Shown here in pieces: positions 19,799 through 30,269 of a stretch of DNA of 64,000 bases. Location of the stretch: assembly GCA_963797605.1 (NCBI GenBank), contig CAWCPX010000017.1, positions 626,322 through 690,321 on the forward strand. The letters are read 5' to 3'. The DNA is from DASQPR01 sp963797605 (GTDB taxonomy: Bacteria > Actinomycetota > Actinomycetes > Mycobacteriales > Micromonosporaceae). Made by a program: the position numbers and the translations under genes. Position 1 is the first letter of the stretch. The number at the start of each line of letters is the position of its first letter. The notes beneath the pieces were generated by a model that searched no databases, was not told where the DNA came from, and worked only from the letters and a program-made list of their open reading frames with translations.

Positions 19799-20388
19799 AT
19801 GACCCTTCCCCAGGACATCCGCACCAAAGACATCGAGAAAACTGCAGTCCGAAATGAGCGCCGCGGTGAAGGCGCATTGGAAAGCCTTCCTGTTCGAAGG
19901 CATCGTGCTCGCGGTGCTCGGCCTGGCGGCGATGATCGTGCCGCCGCTGGCAAGCCTCGCCGTCACCATCTTCCTCGGCTGGATGTTCCTGATCAGCGGC
20001 ATCGCCGGGCTGGTCGTCACCTTCTGGGCGCGGCAGATGCCGGGCTTCTGGTGGTCGCTGTTTTCGGCGGCGCTTGCCGTGCTCGCCGGCCTCATCCTGC
20101 TGGCGCGGCCGATGCAGGGCGTCCTGACGCTCACCATCGTGGTCGGCGCCTATTTCCTCGCCGAAGGCGTCGCCACCATCATGTACGCGCTGGAGCACCG
20201 CCGCGAATTGTCCGGAGCGCTGGTCCTGGCTGCTGGTCGCCGGGCTGATGGACATCCTGATCGCGTTCATGATCATCGCCGGCCTGCCCGGCTCGGCGGA
20301 ATGGGCGATCGGCCTTCTGGTCGGGATCAATCTGGTGCTCGGCGGCGCGTCGCTGGTCGGCATGGCGCTCGCCGCGCGCAAATCCTGA
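19799..20388 (+). CDS. HdeD-family membrane protein (DUF308), frameshifted
   Basis: The protein shows paired-helix DUF308 repeats: KAHWKAFLFEGIVLAVLGLA, LGWMFLISGIAGLV, and later LLVAGLMDILIAFMIIAGLP. HdeD is linked to acid resistance at high cell density in E. coli; that role here is inference. The likely N-terminus (MTLPQDIRTKDIE at 19799) joins KLQSEMSAAVKAHW after a frame change near 19840; a second break lies near 20225. If the first break were real, the ATG at 19854 would be the start. A TATACT box lies about 40 bases upstream. Confidence 0.75.
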
Positions 20389-20414
20389 CGGGCGCTCGCG
20401 CGCCGATTATGGGG

Positions 20415-20442
20415 ATGACAAGGCCGGACGCGTGCGCTATAG
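20415..20442 (+). promoter_or_regulatory. Candidate sigma-70 promoter of the DAHP synthase leader
   Basis: ATGACA at 20415-20420 and CTATAG at 20437-20442 are separated by 16 bases. They lie just ahead of the leader peptide start at 20451. Both boxes match the consensus only partly. Confidence 0.4.
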
Positions 20443-20450
20443 AGCCCGCC

Positions 20451-20531
20451 ATGATCAACCTCGCCACCAGCAACTATTGGTATTTTAGCTACGACAGCTC
20501 GCTGGCGGTGGGAGGATCGCGCTCAATCTGA
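20451..20531 (+). CDS. Aromatic-rich leader peptide (26 residues) controlling DAHP synthase
   Basis: A short frame begins MINLATS and then has the run NYWYFSYD: three Tyr, one Trp and one Phe within eight codons, followed by SSLAVGGSRSI and TGA. It lies between HdeD and the DAHP synthase gene and is followed 24 bases later by a perfect 8-bp terminator hairpin with a T run. This is the layout of ribosome-mediated attenuation. The codons would sense charged tRNA for all three aromatic amino acids, which matches the product of the downstream enzyme. Confidence 0.78.
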   Translation: MINLATSNYWYFSYDSSLAVGGSRSI

Positions 20532-20555
20532 CGAATTGCAGCAAGAAGTCCGAAC

Positions 20556-20582
20556 AGCCGCCAAACCTGGCGGCTTTTTTAT
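20556..20582 (+). terminator. Attenuator terminator ahead of DAHP synthase
   Basis: AGCCGCCA (20556-20563), loop AACC, TGGCGGCT (20568-20575), then TTTTTATT. The segment TGGCGG at 20503-20508, inside the leader frame just after the aromatic codons, can pair with CCGCCA of the first arm and so could form the competing antiterminator. It stands 37 bases before the GTG of the enzyme gene. Confidence 0.8.
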
Positions 20583-20618
20583 TGGCCGGCAGGTTCCTCA
20601 ACAACAGGAGCCATAGCC

Positions 20619-21722
<1,104 letters not shown>

Positions 21723-21794
21723 ACGATCGTGAAGCGGGGCGCGGCGTCGTTCGGCCGTGCCTGCGCTCCCGATCGGCTCGATCGATGGCGGTCG

Positions 21795-22046
21795 CTAGCA
21801 GCCGCGGCAGATGCTCTTGATCTTCGGTCGAGGGCTGCGTTTTCCTTGCTCAGCGGATCGTTCGGATCGCTCAGGTTCTTCTCGTTGGGCACGTCGCCGG
21901 CGCGCGGCTGGCGATGACCGACCGGCGCCTGGATCGCACGGCTCTGTGCCCGAATTTTTCGGAACCGACGACGATCCGCCTTGCGCGAACGCGTCCGGGC
22001 CGCCGATCAGAACCATCAGCGCCACCGACAGGATTGTTTTTCGCAT
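21795..22046 (-). CDS. Small exported protein, frameshifted
   Basis: The start MRKTILSVALMVLIGGPDAFA is a signal peptide, followed by QGGSSSVPKN. After a frame change the next segment reads NEKNLSDPNDPLSKENAALD, and after another the end reads KIKSICRGC. The ICRGC end is shared with the gene at 17105-17402. GGGAGA precedes the ATG. Length would be about 80 residues. Function unknown; two cysteines at the C-terminus could form a disulphide in the periplasm. Confidence 0.55.
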   Translation of the reverse strand: MRKTILSVALMVLIGGPDAFAQGGSSSVPKNSGTEPCDPGAGRSSPAARRRRAQREEPERSERSAEQGKRSPRPKIKSICRGC

Positions 22047-22074
22047 TTTGGTTCTCCCGTCTCTCTGTTTCTGT

Positions 22075-22281
22075 CTATCGCGCCGGAGCGTCGATCGTTG
22101 CGCAATTGCGGCGTCCCTGGGCGGCGCAGTCCTGCACCTTTCGTACATCGGCCATGGTGCCAAGCAACCAGATTCCGGCCGCCACCAGCACCACGAAGAA
22201 GCCGAGCATCACCGCGTTTTCGATGCGCGCGATTGCCCTCGTCTTCCGGCGGCTCCCGTTTTCCCTCGCCTCCTCCGCCAT
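22075..22281 (-). CDS. Small single-span membrane protein
   Basis: Start MAEEARENGSRRKTRAIARI, then one hydrophobic helix (AVMLGFFVVLVAAGIWLLG) and a short tail with two Cys (VQDCAAQGRRNCATID). It begins seven bases after the epmB stop on the same strand, so it is probably the third gene of the epmA-epmB operon. Sixty-eight residues. No known family; any link to EF-P modification is only positional. Confidence 0.6.
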   Translation of the reverse strand: MAEEARENGSRRKTRAIARIENAVMLGFFVVLVAAGIWLLGTMADVRKVQDCAAQGRRNCATIDAPAR

Positions 22282-22288
22282 CGCCAGG

Positions 22289-23381
22289 TCACGGCTTCGG
22301 CGGATAGAGATGAACGTCGCCGCAATAGTCGACGATACGATACCGCGTTTCCGAGGATAGTTCACCTTCCCTGGAATTCGCATGCGACAAATAATTCGGG
22401 CCGATCGGCGCCTTGCCGTGGCCGCCGGGAATATCGAGCACGTAATCCGGCTGGCACAGGCCGGAGACGCGTCCCCGCAGGCTGCGCATCAGTTCCTGGC
22501 CCTGCTGCGATCGTGGTGCGCAGATGCGCCGTGCCCGGCGCCAGATCGCCATGATGCAGGTAATAGGGCTTGATCCGGCATTCGACGAAGGCCCGCATCA
22601 GGGCTTCCAGCGTCGCGGCATCGTCATTGACGCCGCGCAGCAGCACCGACTGGCTCACCAGGGGAATGCCGGCATCGGCCAGCCGCGCGCAGGCGGCGCG
22701 GGCCTCGGCCGTCAGTTCGCGCGGATGATTGGCATGAACGGCGATCCAGGTCGTCGCGCCCTCAACCCGCAACGCCGCGACCATGTCGCGCATCGATGCG
22801 CGCCGGCGCGGCCACGGGCACGCGGGTGTGGATGCGGATGATCTTGACGTGATCGATGGCGGCGAGGTCGGCCATGATCTCGGCCAGCCGCCGCGGCGAC
22901 AGCATCAGGGGATCGCCGCCGGTCAGGATGACTTCCCAGATTTCCGGGTGCGCGCGGATATAGTCGAGCGCGTCGCGATAGGCGGCCTCCGACAGCGCGG
23001 TCGCCTTGCCCGGCCCGACCATTTCGCGGCGAAAGCAGAACCGGCAATACACCGCGCAGACATGCACCAGCTTGAACAGCACCCGGTCGGGATAGCGATG
23101 GACGATGCCGGGAACCGGCGAATGCGCGTCGTCGCCGATCGGATCGGCGTTTTCGCCCGGCGCGCTCACCAGTTCCAGCGCGCTCGGAATGAATTGCCGC
23201 GCGATCGGATCGTCGGGATTTTCGCGTCGATCAGCGCGGCGATGTCAGGCGTCACCGCGATCGCATAGCGCGCGGCGACCCGTTCGAGATCGGCGAGATC
23301 GGCGGCCGGCGCCAGCCCGCGCTCGACCAGTTCGGCGGGTTGCCGCAACGTCGCCGCCAATTTCGGATCGATCCTGTTCAT
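22289..23381 (-). CDS. epmB: EF-P lysine 2,3-aminomutase, three frameshifts
   Basis: This radical-SAM/PLP enzyme turns (S)-alpha-lysine into (R)-beta-lysine for EF-P. The iron-sulfur motif is CAVYCRFCFRREMVG; ILTGGDPLMLSPRRLA, IRIHTRVP, and SQSVLLRGVNDD are family blocks; the C-terminus includes PDYVLDIPGGHGKAP with the PLP-binding region upstream. Frame changes lie near 23215, 22800 and 22515. Its ATG overlaps the epmA stop (ATGA at 23378-23381), so the two are translationally coupled. With epmA and efp nearby, EpmB is preferred over catabolic KamA. Confidence 0.88.
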
Positions 23382-24434
23382 GGCTCTCTCTCCGCCGGCG
23401 GCGTCCACACCACCTGATCGACCCGCAGCGCGCCGCTGGCCAGCATCACCAGCCGGTCGAAACCGAGCGCGACGCCGCTGGCCTCGCGGCATCGCGGCGA
23501 CCGCTGCGAGAAAATCCTCGTCGAGCGGATAGCGCTCGCCATAGCGCCGCTGCCTTCTCGTCCATCGCCGCGGTGAAGCGGCGGCGCTGCTCGGCGGCGT
23601 CGGTCAATTCGCCAAACCCGTTGGCGAGTTCGACGCCGCAGGCATAGACCTCGAACCGTTCGGCGACGCGCGGATCGGACGGCTTTCGTCCGCGCCAGCG
23701 CCGCTTCCGGCGCCGGATATTCGAACAAGACCGTCAAACGCCCCTGCCCCAGATTGGGTTCGACATGCTCGACCAGCACCTTGCTGAAAATATCCGACCA
23801 GGTGTCGTCATCCGCAACCCGCACCCGCGCCTCGCCGCCGCCGCAAGCGCCGCACGATCGCCCTCGCCATTCGCAATCGTGGCCAGCAGATCGATCCCGG
23901 CAAAGCGCTCGAACGCCGCCGCGACCGTCAGCAGTTCCGGCTCGGCGAAGGGATCGGCCGTTCGGCCGCGAAACGAAAACCGGCCGATGCCGGTCGCCTG
24001 CGCCGCATGCGCGATCACGACGATGGTGTCGGCCATGACGGCGTCATAGCCCGCGTTGGCGCGGTACCATTCCAGCATGGTGAATTCGGGCAGATGCAGA
24101 TCGCCGCGCTCGCGGTCGCGGAACACGCGCGCGAACTCGAATATTTTGGCTTCGCCGGCGGCGAGCAGTTTCTTGGCCGCGAATTCCGGCGAGGTTCGCA
24201 AATAGCGCGTCGCGCGCGTGCCATCGCCGCGGGTCAGTTCGGTGCGCGGCGCATGCAGATGCGTCTCGTTGCCCGGCGAGACCTGGAGGATGCCGGTCTC
24301 GACCTCGGCAAAACCCTGCTCGTCGAACCAGGCCCGCACCGCCTTGGTGATCGCGCCCGCGCCATCAGGAACGGCTTTCGGTCGGCGTGCCGCGCCGCCG
24401 ACCACCATGGCGACGGCTGGTCGGTCCCGGCCAT
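23378..24434 (-). CDS. epmA: EF-P lysine ligase (PoxA/GenX), frameshifted
   Basis: The protein is a class II lysyl-tRNA-synthetase core without the anticodon-binding domain. Motif 2 is visible as RTSPEFAAKKLLAAG then FARVFRDRERGDLHLPEFTMLEWYRA, and motif 3 as GVALGFDRLVMLASG. EpmA attaches (R)-beta-lysine to a conserved Lys of EF-P. The N-terminus starts MAGTDQPSPWW at 24434 and changes frame near 24355; further changes lie near 23830, 23690 and 23490. It is the first gene of the epmA-epmB operon. Confidence 0.87.
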
Positions 24435-24684
24435 CAGCAACGCGCCCTTGCCAGCCACGGAGCGCTCTCCGCAGGCAGCCAATCAAGCATTCAAGGAATC
24501 GCACAAATGCCATTGAAATTATTCGACTTTCTCTATGCCAATGCCGCCGACGCAGGCGGCGAACGCTTCCCGCGCTTAGTCCATCTTTTCATGTCGAAAC
24601 CACGCTCGCCTTGTCCATTCCGCTCGATAGCCGAGGTCCGACGTGCTGAACCTTGTGGCCGGCTCGCAGTCCAATGACCAGAAT

Positions 24685-25453
24685 TTGGCAACAGGATACG
24701 GGCATGTCTGGCGAGCTGGTTACGGAAGAACTGCAATTCTTTTGTTAGTTGGCGCTTCGCCACGGTGGCGCCGGCCAGCGCCGACAGCCCCGGCAGCGAA
24801 TTGAACAAACTGCACGGATGCCGGACGACACGTTCACCTCGCCCGATGGCCAGGTACAGCATCGAACAATATTGGAAGAACAAGGACGAATACGATCGCC
24901 TGTACCAGTTCTGGACCTTCGACGGGAAGCATCAGAACGGCGCTGCTGCTGAACCGCGACGAAGACACCGATCTTGCAGGCTATCCCGCCGGATTTCGCT
25001 TCAGCCGCAACAGCCAGTGGCTGGTGCGGATGCAGAAGCTCGGCGCAGGCTATCCACACGTTGTTTCTGTACCGGCGGAATGGCGATCCAATTTTCAGCG
25101 GCGACGCCGAAGCCGCTCGGCGACATGGCCTGGGACTATTTCTTCAGCCAGCCGATGTCCAGCAAGATGCATCGGAAATCCAGGGATCGCGATTTGCTCA
25201 ATCACTCTCAGGTCCATCTGGTCAAAGGGATGGACGACAATTACGCCGGGCATGGGAAAGCATTGGCCCGACAGCCGCTATCTCGTGCTCAGCCTGTCGT
25301 TCGATGCCCAGGGTGAGGACAAGCCGCTGCCCTGGATCGACGGACTGGCGCTGCGTCTTCGACACGAAAACCGGACAAGTTTTCGATTCCCGCCGATTTC
25401 GCCAAGAACAACGCCAAGGCGATCAAGTTACCCCGCCCCGAAGCGGCAAGTAA
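24685..25453 (+). CDS. Hypothetical exported protein, heavily frameshifted
   Basis: Joining frames gives a signal peptide (GRTAILLLVGASATVAPASA) and then DSPGSELNKL, followed by readable blocks: SIEQYWKNKDEYDRLYQFWT, AGYPAGFRFSRNSQWLVRMQ, PLGDMAWDYFFSQPMSSKMH, QVHLVKGMDDNYAGMGKHW, YLVLSLSFDAQGEDKPLPW and a C-terminal FAKNNAKAIKLPRP. At least six frame changes are needed. The start (TTG at 24685) is uncertain. I do not recognise the family. The gene stands between epmA and efp, but on the efp strand. It could be a real pseudogene. Confidence 0.45.
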
Positions 25454-25626
25454 GCCCGGCACAAATCGCGGCCGTTTCCGGCTCATCGAGGCATGCCCTG
25501 CAATGCCGGTAAAACGCTGGCATCGACGGCCAAAATCAGTATGTTGCAGCCCGAAACCGCCTCGATCGGCCCCACGGACACCCATGTCCGGACTTGGGCC
25601 GAGGCCAGAAATTCAGGAAAACAGCT

Positions 25627-26192
25627 TTGAAAGTCATCGCCAGTTCTATTCGCAAGGGCAACATCATCGAGCAGGACGGCAAGCTTTACGTCGTCCTGAC
25701 CGCCGAAAACATCCATCCCGGCAAGGGAACCCCGGTCAGCCAGATCGAAATGCGCCGGATCGGCGATGGCGTGAAGATTTCGGAGCGCTACAAGACCACC
25801 GACCAGGTCGAGAAGGCGACCGTCGAGGATCACAATTTCAACTATCTCTATGAAGATGCCGACGGCTTCCATTTCATGAACACCGAGAACTACGATCAGG
25901 TCCAGGTCTCCAAGGAAATCGTCGGCTCGTCCGCGCCCTATCTGCAGGAGAACATGACCGTGAAGCTTTCGCTGCACGACATGAATCCGGTCGCGATCCA
26001 GCTGCCGCAGCGCGCGACGCTGGAAGTCGTGGAGACCGAGCCGGTCACCAAGGGCCAGACCGCCTCTTCCTCCTACAAGCCCGCCATCCTCTCCAACGGC
26101 GTGCGCACCGCGGTGCCGCCGCACGTCGGAGCGGGAACGCGGATCGTGGTCATGACCGAGGACGGCTCCTACGTCGAGCGCGCCAAGGATAG
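25627..26192 (+). CDS. efp: Elongation factor P
   Basis: EF-P relieves ribosome stalling at polyproline. The KOW-like N-domain starts KVIASSIRKGNIIEQDGKLY, and the modified Lys is expected at the tip HPGKGTPVSQ, matching EpmA targets. The OB domains follow (MTVKLSLHDMNPVAIQLPQR, SSYKPAILSNGVRTAVPPHV). The natural end is VERAKD; a one-base loss of the stop (GGATAGG) lets the frame run on to 26238, so I end the gene at the TAG at 26190-26192. The start is a TTG at 25627. Confidence 0.93.
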
Positions 26193-26234
26193 GTCACGCA
26201 GTTGCATACGGGGCACGCGCCGGGGGGCGATGCA

Positions 26235-27845
26235 TTGAATACCAAGGCTGTCCGCTTGCTCACGCGTTGGCTGGCAGCCCTCTGTTTGCTCCCTGCCGGC
26301 GCTGACCGTGCGCTGTCCGCCGACGAATTCCGGACCCCTTCGATCTCGGCCGTGCGCGTCGAATGGCGCGCGGTGCTCGATCAGCTCCGGTCCGAGATCA
26401 ACACCCGGCCGGCGATCGCTTCCCGCTTTACGTTCGCCGGCCAGCGGCGGGTGCCGGCCTGGGATCCGCGTTCGACGCCGGCGCTGGTGCAACTGAACGC
26501 GATCACCTCGCCGATGTTCGCCGGGATCGGACGCAGCCCGGTGCCGGTGCTGCTGCCGTTCGATACCGCAAGCTATCTCGAAGCGCGCGCGAGCGGCGCG
26601 CCGGCAGACCTGCTCGGTGTCGCGCTATCAGGCCGACTTCCGTCCCGCCGATCTGTTTTACGCCGGTCCGTCCGGCTACGACGCGGTGTTTTCGCTGCGA
26701 GCCCGGCGCGGGCGACGGCATGCCGTCGCGGACATTCGCCAAGGCCGGTCGAAGTGCAGATCACCGGCTCGATCCTGACCTACGATCTCGCCGATCCGCT
26801 CGGCGGCAAGGGCGAGCCGGTCAAGGCGCTGGCGGCGCAGTTTCCCGACATGCGCCGCTTCATCCGCGAAGGCTATGTGCGTTACGCCTTCACGCGCTTC
26901 GGCGTGCCCTATGTGGTGTCGATCCAGTGCCTCGATTTCGACGCCGCGGCGCGCGGCGGCTGGCCTGCCGCGAGGCCTATCCGGTCGCCGAGCGTTTCCT
27001 GAAGGCGCTGCGCATCGCCGGCGGCCAGCCCGCGCGGCCGCGCCGGGACATTTCGTCCGACATCGCCGAACGGCCGACGACGCTTTCGCCCGACTTCACC
27101 TATCGTCCGAGCGGCGACATCATCGCCAGCAGCGGCTCGCGCAAGCAGGGCGGCCACGCCGACTTGACCGCCTATTCGCAGATCCGGTTTCCGCTGGAAA
27201 AAGCCCCGGCCTTCGTCCGCTCGCAATCCTTCGCAAGGCGCGCAGATCCGGATCAGCCTGTCAGCGGCTATCCGTGGCGGGACAATTTTTGCGAGGCCCG
27301 CAGTTTCAAGGTCGGACAATGCGCCGCCGGCTTCGGACATCAGGGCGAGGACATCCGCCCGGCGTGCCCGATGCCCGCCGAACAGCGACGGCCCGAGAGT
27401 TGCGATCCGAAGCAGCAGGCGGTCGTCGCGGTCCGCGACGGCGTCCTGATCCGTTCACTGAAGCAGCAGGCGGCGACGCTGCAGATCAACACCCGCAACG
27501 AGCACATCCGCTTCCGCTACATGCACATGAACCCGTCGGCCATGGATGCCGACGGCATTCTCAACGGCCGCGCGCGTCGCCGAGGGCGAAAAGATCGGCG
27601 TGGTCTCGAACTATCTCGATCATCCCAACGGCACCTCGCTCCATCTGCATTTCGACGTGCAGGTGTTCACGCGCGACGGCTGGATCTGGGTCAATCCCTA
27701 CACCACGCTGATCTCGGCCTATGAACGCCTGATCCGCGGCCGCGGCCGCGAGATCGGCACCGAACTTCCGGCCCCCGCGGCCGTGGCGCACGCGCTGCCG
27801 GAGGACGTCATCCATCCCGACCCGAACGAAGGCGGCGAGAACTGA
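26235..27845 (+). CDS. M23-family peptidase, periplasmic, frameshifted
   Basis: An N-terminal signal (VRLLTRWLAALCLLPAGADRALS) leads to a long domain of unknown type with a glucan-binding-like YEGYVRYAFTRFGVPYVVSI-type segment. The C-terminal M23 domain has the metal motif GFGHQGEDIRPACP and the second His in GTSLHLHFDVQVF. Such enzymes cut peptidoglycan cross-links or activate amidases. Frame changes lie near 26625, 26960 and 27565. The likely start is TTG at 26235; TTG at 26202 is also in frame. The two Cys-rich insertions around the first metal ligand suggest a disulphide. Confidence 0.78.
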
Positions 27846-27849
27846 CTTT

Positions 27850-28327
27850 TCACGACGCCGCCGCGTTGACCGTCTTCTGCCGCGCCGGCGGGGTCCAGCG
27901 AAAGGCGGCGCCGAACCTGTTCCAGACATTGATCGAGGCGATCGCCGACGTGAGATAGGCCAGTTCCTTCTCGGAGAATCGGCCGCTCGCCTGCGCATAG
28001 ACCTCGTCGCTGACGCCGCCGCGAGCAAGGTCAGCGCCTCCGTCCACGCCAGCGCGGCGCGCTCCGCGTGCGAAAACTGCGGCGCCTCGCGCCACACCAC
28101 CACCAGATTGAGCTTGTCGGCGGGCACGCCGAGGCTCTCGCCTTGCAGGATGTGGTACTGCACGCAGAAGGCGCAGCCGTTGATCTGCGAGGCGCGCAGC
28201 TTGATCAGTTCGAGCAACTGCTTGTCGATGCCGGCCTCGGCCGCGACCTTGCCGAGCGCCAGCACGGCCTCGTAGGCCTCCGGCGCCAGCGTCATGAAAT
28301 CCGGTATTCCTTGCGGGCATGTGACAT
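27850..28327 (-). CDS. Carboxymuconolactone decarboxylase-family (AhpD-like) protein, frameshifted
   Basis: The redox motif NGCAFCVQYHILQGESLGV (CxxC then His) is the AhpD/CMD active site used for alkylhydroperoxidase-like chemistry. The N-terminus MSHARKEY joins DFMTLAPEAYEAVLALGKVA once a missing C near 28303 is allowed. The C-terminal part (LAYLTSAIASINVWNRFGAA) follows another break near 28025. It is about 155 residues. It is divergent from a MarR gene over a shared operator, which points to control by redox or by a small aromatic effector. Confidence 0.8.
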
Positions 28328-28344
28328 GTTCTCTGCCTTATGTT

Positions 28345-28377
28345 ATCAGTGCTCTGATTTATTATAAGAGCCCTGAT
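28345..28377. promoter_or_regulatory. MarR-type operator with overlapping divergent promoters
   Basis: ATCAGTGCTCT (28345-28355) and AGAGCCCTGAT (28367-28377) form an 11-bp inverted repeat with one mismatch and an 11-base spacer. The spacer contains TATAAT on the minus strand (28361-28366), a perfect -10 box for the AhpD-like gene, and TATTAT on the plus strand. Bound regulator would block both promoters. The second arm ends directly at the MarR start codon. Confidence 0.75.
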
Positions 28378-28927
28378 ATGGTCCGCAAGATCGCTGCCTC
28401 GTCGAAAATCCGCAACGCGCGGGCGGCGGAAAACGTCGGCCAGAAATCCGAAAAAATCCCGCCGTGCTGGCGATCGCCCCGATCCGTCCGCCGCCGCCCG
28501 GCGAGGGCAAGCGCGGCGAACAGGGCTACCTCGCTTATCTGCTGCGGCAGGCCCAGGCCGCGACCCGGCTGACGATGGAGCGGGCGCTGGCCGACCTCGG
28601 CGTCACCACGCCGCAATTCGTGGTGCTGACCATGCTCAAGGCCTATCCGGGCTTATCCGGCGCGGATCTGGCGCGGGTGGCGCTGCTGACGCCGCAGACC
28701 GTCGGCGTCATCATCCGCAATCTCGAGCGCGACGGCGCCATCCGGAAGACGCCGCACCCGATCCATGGCCGGGTGCTGCAATGGACGGTCACGAAGCGCG
28801 GCGCGACACTGCTCGACAAGTGCCGGCGTCACGCCCTGGCGATCGAGCGGCGGCTGGCGGCCGGGCTCTCGGCCAGGCACAGGCCACGATCCGGCGCTGG
28901 CTCGCTAAAATCGCCACAGAATTGTGA
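28378..28927 (+). CDS. MarR-family transcriptional regulator, frameshifted
   Basis: The winged-helix core reads YLAYLLRQAQAATRLTMERA, TPQFVVLTMLKAYPGLSGAD, then the recognition helix LTPQTVGVIIRNLERDGAIR and the wing HPIHGRVLQWTVTKRG. The C-terminal dimer helix becomes QATIRRWLAKIATEL in another frame after about 28865. An N-terminal Lys/Arg-rich extension (MVRKIAASSKIRNARAAENV) precedes a break near 28455. The ATG abuts the operator and has no clear ribosome site, so the message may be nearly leaderless or the true start may lie further in. Confidence 0.8.
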
Positions 28928-29003
28928 CGGATTGCAGCGATATGCCGGTTCCCGCGGCGTCTTGGCTTTTGGCGCACGCGTGCCGCGCCGCTAGAATGGC
29001 CGC

Positions 29004-30242
29004 ATGAAACAGCCTGATTCTTCGCAACTCGCCCTACCCGCCGCGCCGTGCTGCAGGCCGGCCTCGGCGCAACCGCCCTGCTCGCCACATCCGCTCGCGG
29101 CATTCGCCGCAGCCCCGCCCGGCTTCGATGCCTGGCGCGACGGTTTTCGCGCCCGCGCGCTGGCAAAAGGCATTTCGGAAGCGACCTGGAACCGGGTGAT
29201 GGGCCGCATCGAGCCCGACATGTCCGTGTTCAAGCAGATGCAGAAGCAGCCGGAGTTTCACGAGCAGATCTGGCAATACATCAATCGCCGCGTCTCGGAC
29301 TGGCGCATCATCAACGGCCGCGAGGCGCTGAAGAAGAACGAGGCGCTGTTCGCGCGGATCGAACAGGATTTTGGCGTCGAGCGCGGCACGCTGCTGGCGC
29401 TGTGGGGCGTCGAGTCCGCCTATGGCGATCCGCTGGTGCAGCAGAACCACATGACGCCGGTGTTTCCCTCGCTGGCGGCGCTGGCCTGGAACGAGCCGCG
29501 CCGCCGCGCCTATTGGGAAACCGAGCTGATCAACGCGTTGAAGATCGTCGACCGCGGCTGGGGCACGCCGGAGGAGATGCGCGGCTCCTGGGCCGGCGCG
29601 ATGGGCCATACCCAGTGGATGCCGGAAGTCTGGCTCAATGTCGGCATGGATTACGACAAGGACGGCCGCGTCTCGCCGTTCGGCAAGCCGGACGATGCGC
29701 TCGGCTCCAGCGCGCGCTTTCTGGTCAACCGCGGCAAATATCACCGCGGCGAACATTGGGGCTATGAGGTGCGCGCGCCCGGTGCGGCCGCGAGCGGCAG
29801 CCGCACCTATGCGGCATGGGCCAGCGCCGGCGTCACCCGCGCCGACGGCCAGCCGTTTCCGCAACCCAATGCATCGGCGCAGATGTGGGTGCCGGTCGCG
29901 GGCGGCCCGGCGTTCCTGCTGGGGCCGAATTTCTACGCGGTGAAGAGCTACAACCCGTCGATGAACTACGCGCTGGCGATCTGCCATCTCGGCGACCGCA
30001 TCCTGGGCGCGCCGCCCTTCATCCAGCCCTTCCCCGGCTCCGAGCGCGCGCTGACGCTGGCCGAGGTGCAGGAAATGCAGACGCGATTGACCAAGGCCGG
30101 CTTCGACACCGGCGGCACCGACGGCCGCGTCGGCAACGACACCATGAAGGCCGTGAAGGATTATCAGACCAAGATGGGCCTGCTGCCCGCCGACGGCTAC
30201 GGCGGGCTGAAGGTGCTGGCGCGGTTGCGGCAAGGCAGTTAG
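29004..30242 (+). CDS. Lytic murein transglycosylase, MltB type, with peptidoglycan-binding domain
   Basis: The catalytic Glu is in LLALWGVESAYGDP; SWAGAMGHTQWMPEVWL is the second family block. The C-terminus carries a PG_binding_1 domain (TLAEVQEMQTRLTKAGFDTG, VKDYQTKMGLLPADGYGG). The enzyme cleaves glycan strands to 1,6-anhydro products. The N-terminus as read is odd, but a one-base correction near 29038 gives LALTRRAVLQAGLGATALLA, a twin-arginine-like signal, and a second near 29095 restores AAFAAAPPGFDAW. This suggests export by Tat. From about residue 35 on the frame is intact. Confidence 0.9.
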   Translation: MKQPDSSQLALPAAPCCRPASAQPPCSPHPLAAFAAAPPGFDAWRDGFRARALAKGISEATWNRVMGRIEPDMSVFKQMQKQPEFHEQIWQYINRRVSDWRIINGREALKKNEALFARIEQDFGVERGTLLALWGVESAYGDPLVQQNHMTPVFPSLAALAWNEPRRRAYWETELINALKIVDRGWGTPEEMRGSWAGAMGHTQWMPEVWLNVGMDYDKDGRVSPFGKPDDALGSSARFLVNRGKYHRGEHWGYEVRAPGAAASGSRTYAAWASAGVTRADGQPFPQPNASAQMWVPVAGGPAFLLGPNFYAVKSYNPSMNYALAICHLGDRILGAPPFIQPFPGSERALTLAEVQEMQTRLTKAGFDTGGTDGRVGNDTMKAVKDYQTKMGLLPADGYGGLKVLARLRQGS

Positions 30243-30269
30243 GGGCGCGCCACGAACGTTTGGCCGTCG

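Noticed and set aside
26193..26238. 15-residue C-terminal extension of EF-P
   Set aside because: EF-P normally ends VERAKD; the extension arises because one base of the stop context is missing.
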